DNA of 64,000 nt from Stappia sp. 28M-7 (lineage in GTDB: Bacteria > Pseudomonadota > Alphaproteobacteria > Rhizobiales > Stappiaceae): assembly GCF_014252955.1 (NCBI RefSeq), contig NZ_JACMIA010000001.1, positions 1,302,001 to 1,366,000 of the forward strand, read 5' to 3'. Position 1 is the stretch's first letter. The number at the start of each line of letters is the position of its first letter. Both the position numbers and the translations under genes were made by a program. Under the pieces are notes generated by a model. That model was not told where the DNA came from. It searched no databases and saw nothing but the letters and a program-made list of their open reading frames with translations. Of the stretch, positions 35,961 to 45,329 are shown in pieces.

Positions 35961-36790
35961 AGGTCGTAGCCGAGACGCTGGGTGTCTCCCGCTCCAACCT
36001 TCATGCGCGGCTGGTCGGGAGCGCGAAGCCGCGTCGGCGCTACCATAAAGCGCAAGACGCGGCGGTCCTGCCGCTGATCACTGCGCTGGTGGCGGCGCGC
36101 CCGACTTATGGCTATCGACGGATCACCGCGATCCTGAACCGCCAGCTTCGGGCCGAGGGCGCTGCGCCTATCAACCACAAGCGCGTTTACCGCATCATGC
36201 AGGCGCATAACCTCCTGCTGGCCCGCAGGTACAGCGAGCGGCCGGAACTGACCCACGAGGGCAAGGTGGTCACAATGCGTTCGAACCTGCGCTGGTGCTC
36301 GGACAGCTTCGAGTTCACCTGCTGGAACGGCGACATCGTCAGGGGCGCCTTCATCATCGACGCCCATGATCGAGAGATCATCGCCTGGCGGGCCGTCGCG
36401 AACGCAGGCATCACTGGATCGGACATCCGCGACATGATGTTGGAGGCGGTCGAGGGCCGGTTCGGGGGCTATAGAGCACCTCATCCGGTCGAGATGTTGA
36501 GCGACAACGGCTCGCCTTACATCGCCAGAGAGACGCGCATCTTCGCGCGCCAGGTCGGCCTGAAGTCCTGCTACACGCCGGTGAAGAGCCCGCAAAGCAA
36601 TGGTATATCGGAAGCCTTCGTAAAGACGCTGAAGCGCGACTACGTCCATGTGACGCCATTGCCGGATGCCACTACGGTCCTCGGATTGATCGCCGGGTGG
36701 ATTGAAGACTACAACGACAACCACCCTCACTCAGGGCTGAAGATGCGCTCGCCCCGCGAGTTCATCGCAGCCCGAACCGCAACCGCCTGA
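35921..36790 (+). CDS. IS3-family transposase OrfB (integrase core)
   Basis: A 289-residue rve-type DDE catalytic subunit. It has an HTH_21-like region (RPTYGYRRITAIL), a first Asp in WCSDSFEF, a second in LSDNGSPY and a Glu in GISEAFVKTLKRDYV. The reading frame is complete. It is normally translated as a fusion with OrfA by programmed frameshifting. The ATG shown opens within OrfA and is an annotation start only. Confidence 0.92.
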   Translation: MARAVAAEGRFPMKVVAETLGVSRSNLHARLVGSAKPRRRYHKAQDAAVLPLITALVAARPTYGYRRITAILNRQLRAEGAAPINHKRVYRIMQAHNLLLARRYSERPELTHEGKVVTMRSNLRWCSDSFEFTCWNGDIVRGAFIIDAHDREIIAWRAVANAGITGSDIRDMMLEAVEGRFGGYRAPHPVEMLSDNGSPYIARETRIFARQVGLKSCYTPVKSPQSNGISEAFVKTLKRDYVHVTPLPDATTVLGLIAGWIEDYNDNHPHSGLKMRSPREFIAARTATA

Positions 36791-37240
36791 GTGTCCGGCG
36801 AAACGGGGGCAAGACCAGCCTTGGGCCGCCCGCGCAGTCGCAAAGTGATCGATGAAGAGGGTAACTGTTTGCCGACCGACGTGTTTGTGACGCTGCCGAA
36901 TACCTCTGTTGGAAGAGATGTCGAGAGCGCAATTCGCGAGGCCTTTACCGGCGCGGTCATACGCGACTGGGTGTATGATCTGGATGGTCCCGGATGCCAA
37001 ACCAAGCAAAGAACCTCGCCGAGAGCCGCTGTAGTGACCGCGATGAGAAACAAATCACCAGGTCGGTATCTAATCTCTGCCATCGCAAAGGAGATAGGCC
37101 TTACATCGACCGAAACCACCAATCTAAAGGACGCTCTGCGAAAGAAGCGAGCGATTGTCGATGATTTGAAAAGGCTTGGAGTTAGCTATTCCGTGGAAGG
37201 AAGCGGGCGTGACGCCAAAAGCTACCTCGTTAAACGCTAG

Positions 37241-37438
37241 CCGTCGTATCTGGCGCTACCTTAGAAGCGATAGAAAACAGTGATTATCCGGTACGCCGGC
37301 TCGTAGCAGGCCAAAACCTGCTCGTCGGGGTCTGCTGATGTGAGGGATATTCACGATCAGGACCGAGGGTCGGACGCGCGGAATGGCAACCATGCCGGTT
37401 AGCTTTTCATTTCTGAAAAACCGACTTCGATATCCGCG
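37241..37438. other. Junction between helicase-like remnant and restriction operon
   Basis: About 200 bp with no gene. The two converging halves of the island meet here, and in the model of an inverted second element this is the left inversion breakpoint. No repeat or IS end is recognised. Confidence 0.4.
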
Positions 37439-38179
37439 TTACTCGATGGTCAGCGGTATGCGCTTGTAGCCGAGTAGATGTTCATTCCGCGCTAACCAGT
37501 CATGCTCACGTTCATAGTCGCCGAACGCGGCTCTGACGGTCTTCCAGAAGGCGTCGCCATGGTTGCGCTCAATGCGATGCGCCAGTTCATGGGCAACGAC
37601 ATATTCGACAACCCGCTTTGGCGCAAAGACGAGGTGCCAGTCCAGCGAGACGATGCCGTTCGCGCCGCAACTTCCCCACCGAGTGCTCAACGGCACGATC
37701 CGAAGTCCCGAGCAGTCGGTCGAAAGGCGTTTCGCATATTGCTGGCAGAACCGACGCGCTTCCTGACCCAACCGGTCGCGCATCCAGTGCTGTAGCGCAG
37801 CCTCCACAATATCATCATGTTCGGAAGGCGATGGCTGATCTGGCAGCGTCACCACGAACCCGGAGCGATACGCAACAGAAACCGCATCGCCGGTCTTTGT
37901 CGTCAGCCTGACCAGCCGACCCCAGAACGGTATCTTCGCGCCAGTGCGAAACCGGGCGATCTTGTGCGTCTGGGCGAGTTTGTCGTCCAGATCGGCTCTG
38001 TTCTCGATGATCCAGCGCCGTTTCTTGTAGAGCGCCGCGTTGATGGCATCGTCATTCGCATCGGCTGGGACTGTGACGCGCATCTCATCCATCGTCATTT
38101 CAATGCGCATCCGGGTCGCGGCAGTGCTGCGATGTAGCGTGTATGGAACCCGAACCTTGCCGAGCTGGAACTCGTTCAT
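37439..38179 (-). CDS. YgjP-like/SprT-type zinc metallopeptidase domain protein
   Basis: A 246-residue protein of the YgjP-like (M48-related, formerly DUF45) family. The zinc site is HELAH near residue 198 with a downstream HGDAFW. The family-typical STRWGSCGANGIVSLDW precedes it. Such genes often travel with type I restriction systems, as here behind hsdR, but the substrate is unknown. The ATG at 38179 has GGAG upstream and gives the family N-terminus (MNEFQLGKVRVPY); an ATG at 38236 would overlap hsdR by 29 bp. Confidence 0.88.
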   Translation of the reverse strand: MNEFQLGKVRVPYTLHRSTAATRMRIEMTMDEMRVTVPADANDDAINAALYKKRRWIIENRADLDDKLAQTHKIARFRTGAKIPFWGRLVRLTTKTGDAVSVAYRSGFVVTLPDQPSPSEHDDIVEAALQHWMRDRLGQEARRFCQQYAKRLSTDCSGLRIVPLSTRWGSCGANGIVSLDWHLVFAPKRVVEYVVAHELAHRIERNHGDAFWKTVRAAFGDYEREHDWLARNEHLLGYKRIPLTIE

Positions 38180-38207
38180 GTTCTCGGTCTCCACGACAGA
38201 CAAACGA

Positions 38208-41200
38208 TCATTCGGTTTCGAAGTTGCTGCGGGCATAATACTTGATCGCCACGTCTTCTATCTCGACCGGCAGCGTTTTGAGCTCCTTGAACCCGAGCGC
38301 ATGGGCGGCTTTGCGAACCCGCTGACGCAGGTCTTTCCGCAGCCCGTCCTTCGTGTGCCAGAGTTTCGGGGCAAGCGTATCGTCGGTGTAAAGCGCCTCA
38401 ACCTCCTGAGCGAGCGACTTACATGTGGCTTCGCCTTGGTCACCACCTGACACCGATTGGATGACGCGCAACACCGCATGGGCGGCAGGCGATAGACCAG
38501 TGCCCTTGTATGCGTCGTCTTCTGCGTCGAGGTCGCGGGCAAAGTCCTCGGCAGCGCGCAGCTTGTCACCCCAACTCAGTTGGGTGTCGTCCATCTTTTC
38601 GATCAACTCGCGAAGGCGTTCGCTGAACTTGCCATATTGGTGCTGGTTCTCTGCGATCTTCGCTTCCGTGATCCGGCGCAGTTCCGTGGTCTTACGCAAC
38701 GCGGCGGTTTTCAGATCTTCTTCGGTCTTATCCTCAGTCTCGAAGTCTTTCCAGAACTCGGCGTCGACCACGCTGCGCAACTTGATGACTGTGCTCAGCC
38801 CCGTAACCCGCAGGTGCTCTTCCAGCATCTCGCGGATCTTCGCGCTGTAATCGCCCTGATCCAGCGCCTCTTTCTTCTCAAAGACCTGCTTTCCGTACCG
38901 CAGGAAGTTCGCGAACCATTTCAGATCGTCAGACACAGCCAAGACGCTCGGATCGGGTGCCAGGGCTTCGTAGAGGGTCACGAAGTCGCGCACCTTCCGC
39001 TGGAACAAGATCCACTCGTCTTCGGTGCCTATGGCTGCGACCAGCGCATCATATTTCACTTTCAGGTCTTTGCCGGTGCGCTTGATGCCCTTCACGTACT
39101 CCAGAAGCGCCCGATGCGCCGACGCCAGTTCCGCGCGCAGACCATCCAGATCGCGCATCGCGTTCTTCACATCTTCCGCGCGATAGCTTTCCAGTGCCTC
39201 GTCGAGTTTCTGGCTGACGCCGATGTAATCAACGATCAACCCGTTCTTCTTCTTGGCATCCGCGACCCGGTTCGTCCGCGCGATGGCTTGAAGCAGCGTG
39301 TGTTCCTTCAGCGGTTTGTCCAGATACATGACCGCCTCGGCAGGCGCGTCAAAGCCGGTCAGCAGCTTGTCGCAGACGATCAGGATTTGCGGGTTCTCGC
39401 CGCGCTTGTTGAAGTTACGCTTCAGATCGCGCTCCGCGTCACGATCCACGTACCACCGCATCAAATCGGATCGCACCGCGTTCTTGTATGGGTCTTCGCT
39501 GGGCTTGTCGTCTTCCTGCGACTTGGAATAGACGCAGGCGCTCACCGCCATCGCTGCCTCTGCCGCCTCGTCGGGCGACATGCCCTGCTTCACGAAATCC
39601 TCGGTGATCAGCTTGTCCAGCGCGCGTTTGTAGAGAACCACCGCCTCGCGGTCATACGCGACAAGCTGCGCCTTGAACCCGTCCGGCTTCGCATATGCCT
39701 TGAAGTGGTTCCAGATATCGAAGGCGATCAACTCGATCCGCTTGGGGTGCTTCACCAGATCGGCGAAGTTCACGCCGCGCGACTTCAACTCCGCGATCCG
39801 GTCTTCGCTCAGATCGGCGAACCATGTGTCGAACAAGCTGTCGATCTTGGCTTCGTCGATCTGCCAGTCCGCCTTGCGGCTGGTGTAGTAGATCGGCACC
39901 GTCGCGTTGTCGCGCACAGCGTCGTCGATCCCGTACTTGTCCAGATACCCCTCTCCGACGACGCCGAAGTTCTGATAGGTGTCCTTGTCGTTCTTCTTGA
40001 TCGGTGTGCCGGTGAAGCCAAAGAACGTCGCATCGGGCAATGTCGCCCGCAATGCCGCGCCAAGATCCTTTTCTTGCGTCCGGTGGCATTCGTCCACCAT
40101 GACGGTCCAGCGGTCGCTGTTCGGCACGGCGGTCGTCGATCCTTCAAACTTGAAGATCGTGCTCAACAGCGTCTGACCGTCCACACCGCTGCCGACCCTT
40201 TCGCGCAACTCGGCAATCTTGCCCACGCTGACCGGGTTCGGCAGCCCTGTCGCGACGAAGGTGCTGGAAATCTGATCGTCAAGATCGATCCGATCAGTCA
40301 GCACCAATAGGTTGAGATAGTCCAACGCATCGGAGGCGACGGTGTGGTGGTGCTTCAGCTTCAGCGCAGCAAAGACCATCGTCAGGGATTTGCCGCTGCC
40401 CTGCGTGTGCCAGACCAGTCCCCGCTTGTGTTTGCCCTCGACCACCCGGTCGACCATCTTGTTCACGGCGCGGAACTGTTGGTAGCGGCAGATTTTCTTG
40501 ATGACCTCGCCCGTGTCCGGGTTGCGTTCGAACACGATGAAATGCGCCAGCAGGTCGAGCAGGCGCGACGGTTCCAACAGGCTCCACAGACCCTTTTCCA
40601 ACTCGTTCGCGAAATCACCCGTGTCACGCGGATAAGGATCGCGCCAGTAGCCATAGAACTTTGACGGTGCACTCGTCGCGCCATAGAGCACCGTCGTGCC
40701 ATCGGTCACGATGTTGAAGGCGTTGGTATAGAACAGGCGCGGAATGTCGCGTTCGTATTGCTTGATCTGGTCGAAGGCTTCGCCGTTCTTGTCCTTACCG
40801 CTCAGCGGTGACTTGGCTTCGATCACCACCAGCGGCAGACCGTTCACATAGACGACAATATCGGGAATGCGGCTCTTCTCTGCCTGAACATACAGCTGAT
40901 GCGTGACGGCAAAGGTGTTGTTTTCCGGGTTGCGGAAATCGATCACGCGCAGAGTTTTCTGCGTCGATTGCCCCTCGACGACGCGGGCGAAATCGCCGCG
41001 CTGGATCTTCAGCCAGTCTTCGTTGTTTTCTTTGCGCAAAAGCTCCGCCGCCGCCGCCTCGGCGTCAGTTGTCGAGATGCCGTTCAGCCGTTGAAGCGCG
41101 TCCACCAGATGCGGGCGAAAGATCACCTGATTGTCGCTGCCGCGCAGGCGGGCGTGCTCGCTTGGGTCGACGAAGGCGTAGCCGAGCGTTTCGAGATACT

Positions 41201-41249
41201 GAAGCGTCGGCTTTTCCGCCAAGCGCCATTCGCCGCCGCGCTCCTTCAT
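38208..41249 (-). CDS. hsdR: Type I restriction endonuclease subunit R
   Basis: A 1013-residue motor and nuclease subunit. The N-terminal PD-(D/E)xK nuclease core ends in LVVIEAKSPL near residue 145. The helicase motor follows with Walker A HTQGSGKSLTM (about 285), DECH (MVDECHRTQ, about 385) and motif III-like FGFTGTPI. It translocates DNA and cuts unmethylated DNA at a distance when bound to HsdM and HsdS. The length is normal and no frameshift is seen. Its ATG overlaps the hsdS stop (ATGA), so the operon is hsdM-hsdS-hsdR-metallopeptidase. Confidence 0.96.
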   Translation of the reverse strand: MKERGGEWRLAEKPTLQYLETLGYAFVDPSEHARLRGSDNQVIFRPHLVDALQRLNGISTTDAEAAAAELLRKENNEDWLKIQRGDFARVVEGQSTQKTLRVIDFRNPENNTFAVTHQLYVQAEKSRIPDIVVYVNGLPLVVIEAKSPLSGKDKNGEAFDQIKQYERDIPRLFYTNAFNIVTDGTTVLYGATSAPSKFYGYWRDPYPRDTGDFANELEKGLWSLLEPSRLLDLLAHFIVFERNPDTGEVIKKICRYQQFRAVNKMVDRVVEGKHKRGLVWHTQGSGKSLTMVFAALKLKHHHTVASDALDYLNLLVLTDRIDLDDQISSTFVATGLPNPVSVGKIAELRERVGSGVDGQTLLSTIFKFEGSTTAVPNSDRWTVMVDECHRTQEKDLGAALRATLPDATFFGFTGTPIKKNDKDTYQNFGVVGEGYLDKYGIDDAVRDNATVPIYYTSRKADWQIDEAKIDSLFDTWFADLSEDRIAELKSRGVNFADLVKHPKRIELIAFDIWNHFKAYAKPDGFKAQLVAYDREAVVLYKRALDKLITEDFVKQGMSPDEAAEAAMAVSACVYSKSQEDDKPSEDPYKNAVRSDLMRWYVDRDAERDLKRNFNKRGENPQILIVCDKLLTGFDAPAEAVMYLDKPLKEHTLLQAIARTNRVADAKKKNGLIVDYIGVSQKLDEALESYRAEDVKNAMRDLDGLRAELASAHRALLEYVKGIKRTGKDLKVKYDALVAAIGTEDEWILFQRKVRDFVTLYEALAPDPSVLAVSDDLKWFANFLRYGKQVFEKKEALDQGDYSAKIREMLEEHLRVTGLSTVIKLRSVVDAEFWKDFETEDKTEEDLKTAALRKTTELRRITEAKIAENQHQYGKFSERLRELIEKMDDTQLSWGDKLRAAEDFARDLDAEDDAYKGTGLSPAAHAVLRVIQSVSGGDQGEATCKSLAQEVEALYTDDTLAPKLWHTKDGLRKDLRQRVRKAAHALGFKELKTLPVEIEDVAIKYYARSNFETE

Positions 41250-42466
41250 GCGACGGTCCTCACGCGACCGGTCAGAAGATCGTCCATCAAGCCGCGCTTG
41301 AGGCGTTGGAGTTGATCGACGGTTTCGCGGTTCTTTGAAATCTGAAGCTCAGACGTGTTCAGCAACGACACAATACGGCGCTGTTCATCCATGCTTGGCA
41401 ACGGGACATTCAGTTTCCGAAGGTCGCCAAGATTGATGACTTTCTGCGCTCCTCCGCGACCGGTTTGCGCCACCCAAGACAAAACGAAGTCGCTCGTGAG
41501 AAAATGATACACGAAGTCTGTGAGCACCCTGTCGTTCGGTCCAATGACAGCGAAAGCCCGCGAAACGTTTGAACCCGCAAGTTCGTCATCGATCTTCTTA
41601 CACTCGCCAAGGGTGCCAACGACTGAGAACACAAGATCATCGACGTTCACGCGTGTTCGTCGGTATTCTTCGTCGAGTTCAGGTGAAATACGCCAGAGGT
41701 CTTCGTATTTCCAACCATTCTTGGCGTCTTGAATGCGAAGCATCGGTACACCATCAGCCGTATAATCTCCGGGCTTCAGCACGCCGTAGGAGATGGGGCG
41801 GTATGTCAGTTCGTCCAAGGTTGCGCCTTCCCACCCCTCCGGAACCTCGCTGCGGGCGATGGCTTCGCTGCCCAAACCGCCGGTCAGCAGGTCTTCCATC
41901 AAGCCACGCTTCACGCGCTCCGCCTGCGCGATCACCGCTTCCGTCGCGCGGATGCTGTCGTCAACGCTGGTGAGAACCTCCGCGATGCGCTGTTGTTCAG
42001 GGAGTGGAGGCACCGATATCGGGAACTTTTTGAGCAACCCAAGATTCAAACCGTTCCTGGCATTGTCCCCCGTGAGGGCGCGAAGCTCTTTGTATTGGCT
42101 TTCAATGAAATAAAGCATGAACAATGGCTCATGCGCGGGGCTTGGCAAAATGGCAGCTAGAGATTGATTACAGGTCATCTCTTCTGTCAATATCGCAGCA
42201 GAACCGCGGGTCTTTCCTTGTCCATTGAGAGCGACCATGACGCTTCCACGGGGCAATATTTTCGCAGCCGAAGCCCCCATGCCAGCTTCTGTGATCCTTT
42301 CCGCGGTATCACTCACGTATCTTTGCCATACCTCACCGGAAGCCATCCATTTAATCGAACCACCCCAGTAGTCGTCCCGCTTACGGCTTGGCGTCCCGCC
42401 CGTCTTTATTTCAGCCAAATCCCCAATCGTAAGGCGTTGCCATCCGTCTGGAAGACTATCCAACAT
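41246..42466 (-). CDS. hsdS: Type I restriction-modification specificity subunit S
   Basis: A 406-residue specificity subunit with two target recognition domains (about 5-150 and 205-355). Each is followed by a helical conserved region with the same pattern: LPEQQRIAEVL...VKRGLMEDLLTGG and MDEQRRIVSLL...LKRGLMDDLLTGR. Each TRD reads half of a bipartite DNA site. The target cannot be predicted. The start overlaps the hsdM stop by 11 bp. Confidence 0.95.
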   Translation of the reverse strand: MLDSLPDGWQRLTIGDLAEIKTGGTPSRKRDDYWGGSIKWMASGEVWQRYVSDTAERITEAGMGASAAKILPRGSVMVALNGQGKTRGSAAILTEEMTCNQSLAAILPSPAHEPLFMLYFIESQYKELRALTGDNARNGLNLGLLKKFPISVPPLPEQQRIAEVLTSVDDSIRATEAVIAQAERVKRGLMEDLLTGGLGSEAIARSEVPEGWEGATLDELTYRPISYGVLKPGDYTADGVPMLRIQDAKNGWKYEDLWRISPELDEEYRRTRVNVDDLVFSVVGTLGECKKIDDELAGSNVSRAFAVIGPNDRVLTDFVYHFLTSDFVLSWVAQTGRGGAQKVINLGDLRKLNVPLPSMDEQRRIVSLLNTSELQISKNRETVDQLQRLKRGLMDDLLTGRVRTVA

Positions 42467-43943
42467 AGCCCAACTCCCGCAGAAACGCGTTCATCTTCGC
42501 TTCCGCAGCGTTCCGCTCCTCGATCAGATCAAAGAGTTTCTGCGTCTCTTCCGCAACCTCGATGGCTTCGGCTTCTTCGCCCAGATTGACGTAGCGGGTG
42601 ATGTTCAGGTTGAAATCGTGTTCTGCAATCTCGTCACTCGTCACCAGTTTCGCCAGCCGCGCCACGTCTTCGCCACCCAGAAAGGCGGCGCTCAGCGCGT
42701 CGATATGGGCATCGCGCAGGTAGTTCTGCGCCCGCCCTTCCTCATACTGTTCCGCGCCGTTCACGATCATCACCCGCCCTTTCATGTGGTCGGGCTTCTT
42801 CTTGCGCAGGAACAGGATCGCGGCGGGAATGCCCGCGCCGTAGAACAGGTTCGGCGCCAGACCGATCACGCCCTCGACCAGATCGTGTTCGATGAACGCC
42901 TTGCGGATTGCGCCCTCTGCGCCTGCGCGGAACAGCACCCCATGCGGCACGACGACCGCGAGTTTCCCGGTCTCGTTCAGACTTGCCAGCATGTGCTGGA
43001 CGAATGCCAGATCGCCGTATGCCTTTGGCGGTGTGCCGTAGGTATCGCGACCATAGGGGTCGCCATTGCTCCAGACGCTGTGCCCCCATTCCTTGAGCGA
43101 GAAGGGCGGATTGGCGATCACCCGGTCAAAGCTGCGGATCGCGCCGCGTCCTTCGCCCACGGTATGTTTCGGTTCGCGCAGCGTGTCGCCCCGTCGCACA
43201 TCCGCGTCGTCGATATCGTGAAGGAACAGGTTCATCTGGCAGATCGCCCAGGTGTTCAGGTTCCGCTCTTGCCCATAAAGGCTGAGCGAGCGGGCGTTCT
43301 TGCCCGACTGTTCCACCGCGCGATACGCCTCAAGCAACATGCCGCCGCTGCCGCAGGTTGGGTCATAGACGCTCATGCCCTCGTCAATCTCAAGGCAGCG
43401 CACCATGAGCCGGACGACCTCCTTGGGCGTGTAGAACTCGCCGCCCTTCTTGCCGCCATCGTCCGCGAACTGCTTGATCAGGTATTCGTAGGCGTTACCC
43501 AGCATGTCCGCATCAACGTTGCTGTTGCGCAGATCATAGCGTTCGAAGTGCTGAAGCAGCCGTTCCAGCATGGCGTCGCTGAACCGGTCCTTGTTATTGA
43601 AATCGACGCTCTGGAAGATGCCGCGCAGCTTCATGTTGGCGTCTTCAATCGCTTGGAAGGCGGCGTTCAGGTATTCGCCGATGTTGGTGGCGTGCTTGCG
43701 CACCGCCGACCAGCTGTGTTCCTGCGGCACGTCGAACCGGTGTTCTTCGGCGTCGGCTGCCAGTTCTTCGTCGTCGTATTCCGCCAGCTTCTGCTCGTAC
43801 TCTTCCTGCCACACGTCGCTGAGGCGTTTGAAGAAGAGCAGACCGAAGATGTAGCTCTTGTACTCGCCGCTATCGATGCTGCCGCGCAGGATGTTCGCCG
43901 CGCCCCACAGATGCTGTTCGAGTTCTGATAGAGTGACCGGCAA
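42456..43943 (-). CDS. hsdM: Type I restriction-modification methyltransferase subunit M
   Basis: An N6-adenine methyltransferase of about 495 residues. The N-terminal helical domain starts LSELEQHLWGAANILRGSID. The AdoMet motif I is DPTCGSGGML near residue 193 and the catalytic NPPF is near 276 (VIANPPFSLKEWG). A TTG start at 43943 agrees with the family N-terminus; the same frame is open to ATG codons at 44012 and 44036, which would add an unusual basic leader. First gene of the restriction operon. Confidence 0.93.
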   Translation of the reverse strand: MPVTLSELEQHLWGAANILRGSIDSGEYKSYIFGLLFFKRLSDVWQEEYEQKLAEYDDEELAADAEEHRFDVPQEHSWSAVRKHATNIGEYLNAAFQAIEDANMKLRGIFQSVDFNNKDRFSDAMLERLLQHFERYDLRNSNVDADMLGNAYEYLIKQFADDGGKKGGEFYTPKEVVRLMVRCLEIDEGMSVYDPTCGSGGMLLEAYRAVEQSGKNARSLSLYGQERNLNTWAICQMNLFLHDIDDADVRRGDTLREPKHTVGEGRGAIRSFDRVIANPPFSLKEWGHSVWSNGDPYGRDTYGTPPKAYGDLAFVQHMLASLNETGKLAVVVPHGVLFRAGAEGAIRKAFIEHDLVEGVIGLAPNLFYGAGIPAAILFLRKKKPDHMKGRVMIVNGAEQYEEGRAQNYLRDAHIDALSAAFLGGEDVARLAKLVTSDEIAEHDFNLNITRYVNLGEEAEAIEVAEETQKLFDLIEERNAAEAKMNAFLRELGYVG

Positions 43944-44036
43944 GCTGCTTACCCCGTTCGTTTTTTTACGTTTTTCTCGCCCAACTTGGCACAGTGGCGA
44001 TTTGAATGCCATCCTTAGAAGGATTGCGTCAGACAC

Positions 44037-44366
44037 TCCGCAGGCGCCGCTGCGTCAACGCGGTCAGCCAGCCGAACCGGGTTGCGGGCTATGCCGAGTG
44101 GCGGCATATTTCGCGAGATCATCGTGCCGTTTGCTTGGCGCAAGGAAGGTGACGTTGCCCCCAAGTTTTATCCAGCGTGAAGCAGACTCCGGGTGGGGTA
44201 TTCGTCCTGTTGAGCATGGAGGAAGGCAGGAGCTGGCGTGGAGATGGCCATCGAGCGCAGCGCCAGGTACCATCGTGGGGGTGAAGGTTGTGGCGTACTC
44301 GGCTGGAGTGACGCTCGGTGAAACGGCGAGTCGCAAGCGATGGCACGATTTACCCCCACAAGGCAA
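44037..44366. other. Intergenic region upstream of hsdM
   Basis: About 330 bp without a credible gene, between hsdM and the inverted repeat. It should contain the promoter of the restriction operon. Several overlapping short frames on both strands have no recognisable features. Confidence 0.4.
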
Positions 44367-44387
44367 TCCACCGAAACGCAGGCAAGT

Positions 44388-44408
44388 CTCTATAAGGGTC
44401 TTATAGAG
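44388..44408. promoter_or_regulatory. Second copy of palindrome CTCTATAAG-N3-CTTATAGAG
   Basis: The same perfect 9-bp-arm palindrome as at 32581-32601, here about 28 bp upstream of the second 198-residue gene. Conservation in both copies simply follows from the duplicated arm. Confidence 0.45.
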
Positions 44409-44435
44409 GTATGCCCGCATTAATCATCGTTCCCC

Positions 44436-45032
44436 ATGTCTTCTAACCGATTGTCTTTCATCAAGGAACAGCCCTGCAGCGCGCCTCATTGCGTCCGGAT
44501 CGGCAAGGGCCGCTATTGTGCCTATCACCGCTCCCTGGTCCGCCATTATGGAGCACCTGTTGCGGGACCAGGCAAGCAGCTCCTAGCCGTCCATGAGCGC
44601 TACCTGAGGAAGGTTCTGGGGCCACACGTAGCGGCTGATGACGAGGCACAGGGACTGATCGGCAAGATCGCCGAGATGGCCTTCGGACCCCGCCCCATCC
44701 ACTTCCAGGACACAAGGGGGCGCATCCGTAGGGCGGCCTATGAAGCCGCCGTGGGGCAGGTCGAGAGGATCCGGCAGTGTCACCCTGGGGAGAGCAACGG
44801 GCAATTGGCAGAGCGGTTCTGGTGGGCGTTCCTGGCGGTCCAGTTTGTCGAACTGAATGACGTCTTCCTGCACCGGGACCGGCACCACTTCTGGACTTCA
44901 GTCGTTCGTCTTCTGATCACCGACACTCACCGGAACAAGCCGTCCTCGCGCTACGCGGAGTATCTCCAGGCGCGGCTGAATGCACTTCTGTCAGTGTCGG
45001 CGGCAAGGTGGTGCTCCAAGGTCGAGCTATAG
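44436..45032 (+). CDS. Hypothetical island protein with N-terminal zinc-finger-like Cys/His motif (copy 2)
   Basis: A 198-residue protein differing from copy 1 only at residues 2 (Ser for Pro) and 15 (Ser for Asn). The Cys/His cluster CSAPHCVRIGKGRYCAYH is kept. Both copies are intact, which suggests recent duplication or continuing use. The family is not recognised. Position at the left end of two different elements suggests a backbone rather than a cargo gene. Confidence 0.6.
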   Translation: MSSNRLSFIKEQPCSAPHCVRIGKGRYCAYHRSLVRHYGAPVAGPGKQLLAVHERYLRKVLGPHVAADDEAQGLIGKIAEMAFGPRPIHFQDTRGRIRRAAYEAAVGQVERIRQCHPGESNGQLAERFWWAFLAVQFVELNDVFLHRDRHHFWTSVVRLLITDTHRNKPSSRYAEYLQARLNALLSVSAARWCSKVEL

Positions 45033-45329
45033 AAGTGGGGACCGGTTGAGCGCCTGTTTTGCTGACGAAGCCTGACAAACGCAGACAGGGGCGCAAAACC
45101 GAGAGTGGGGACCCAGAAACGGCGGAAAAATCTGAAGCGCCTACGTAGGGAAGAAGTGGCAGCAGATCCCCCGGTACCCCCCTCGGCTTCCATCCAAGAA
45201 ATGAGGGTGGTCACACTGGCGTCACACCGGCGGGACCGGAAGTGTGACGAAGGGCTTGACGACGGACTCGCCAAGACTCACCATAAAGCCGTTAAGGGCT
45301 TGATCTGTAGGGATTTATCTAAGGGAAAG

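Larger units (their letters stand above)
35514..36812 (+). mobile_element. IS3-family insertion sequence
   Basis: About 1.3 kb, bounded by imperfect inverted repeats: the left end reads TGGCCCCCCTTTCGACCGGA and the right end, reversed, TTGCCCCCGTTTCGCCGGAC. Inside are the two overlapping frames of an IS3 element. No clear target duplication is seen (AAC versus GAC next to the ends), so the exact ends may be off by one or two bases. It lies within the helicase-like gene. Confidence 0.82.
32648..37240 (+). pseudogene. Helicase/ATPase-like gene broken by IS256-family and IS3-family insertions
   Basis: Three fragments in the same frame: 32648-33386, 34773-35513 and about 36813-37240. The first has a P-loop-like APEMGVGKTQGALL and a DEAL box (LVIIDEALANA), as in DEAD-like ATPases of mobile elements. 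Removing the 1378-bp IS256 element and one 8-bp duplication (1386 bp) restores the frame, giving ...DPLSSGQIDELETL. Removing the IS3-like element (about 1.3 kb) appears to do the same, and the tail ends ...SYLVKR. The full protein would be about 630 residues. The frame at the start is open from GTG 32618. Family assignment beyond a P-loop NTPase is uncertain. Confidence 0.65.

Noticed and set aside
35514-36812. Target duplication for the IS3 element
   Set aside because: Three-base neighbours (AAC and GAC) do not match, so no duplication is claimed; the ends are given as approximate.
44064-44420. 118-codon minus-strand frame between hsdM and the inverted repeat
   Set aside because: It runs across the palindrome and repeat boundary, shares its first codons with the non-coding end of the other arm, and has no motif.
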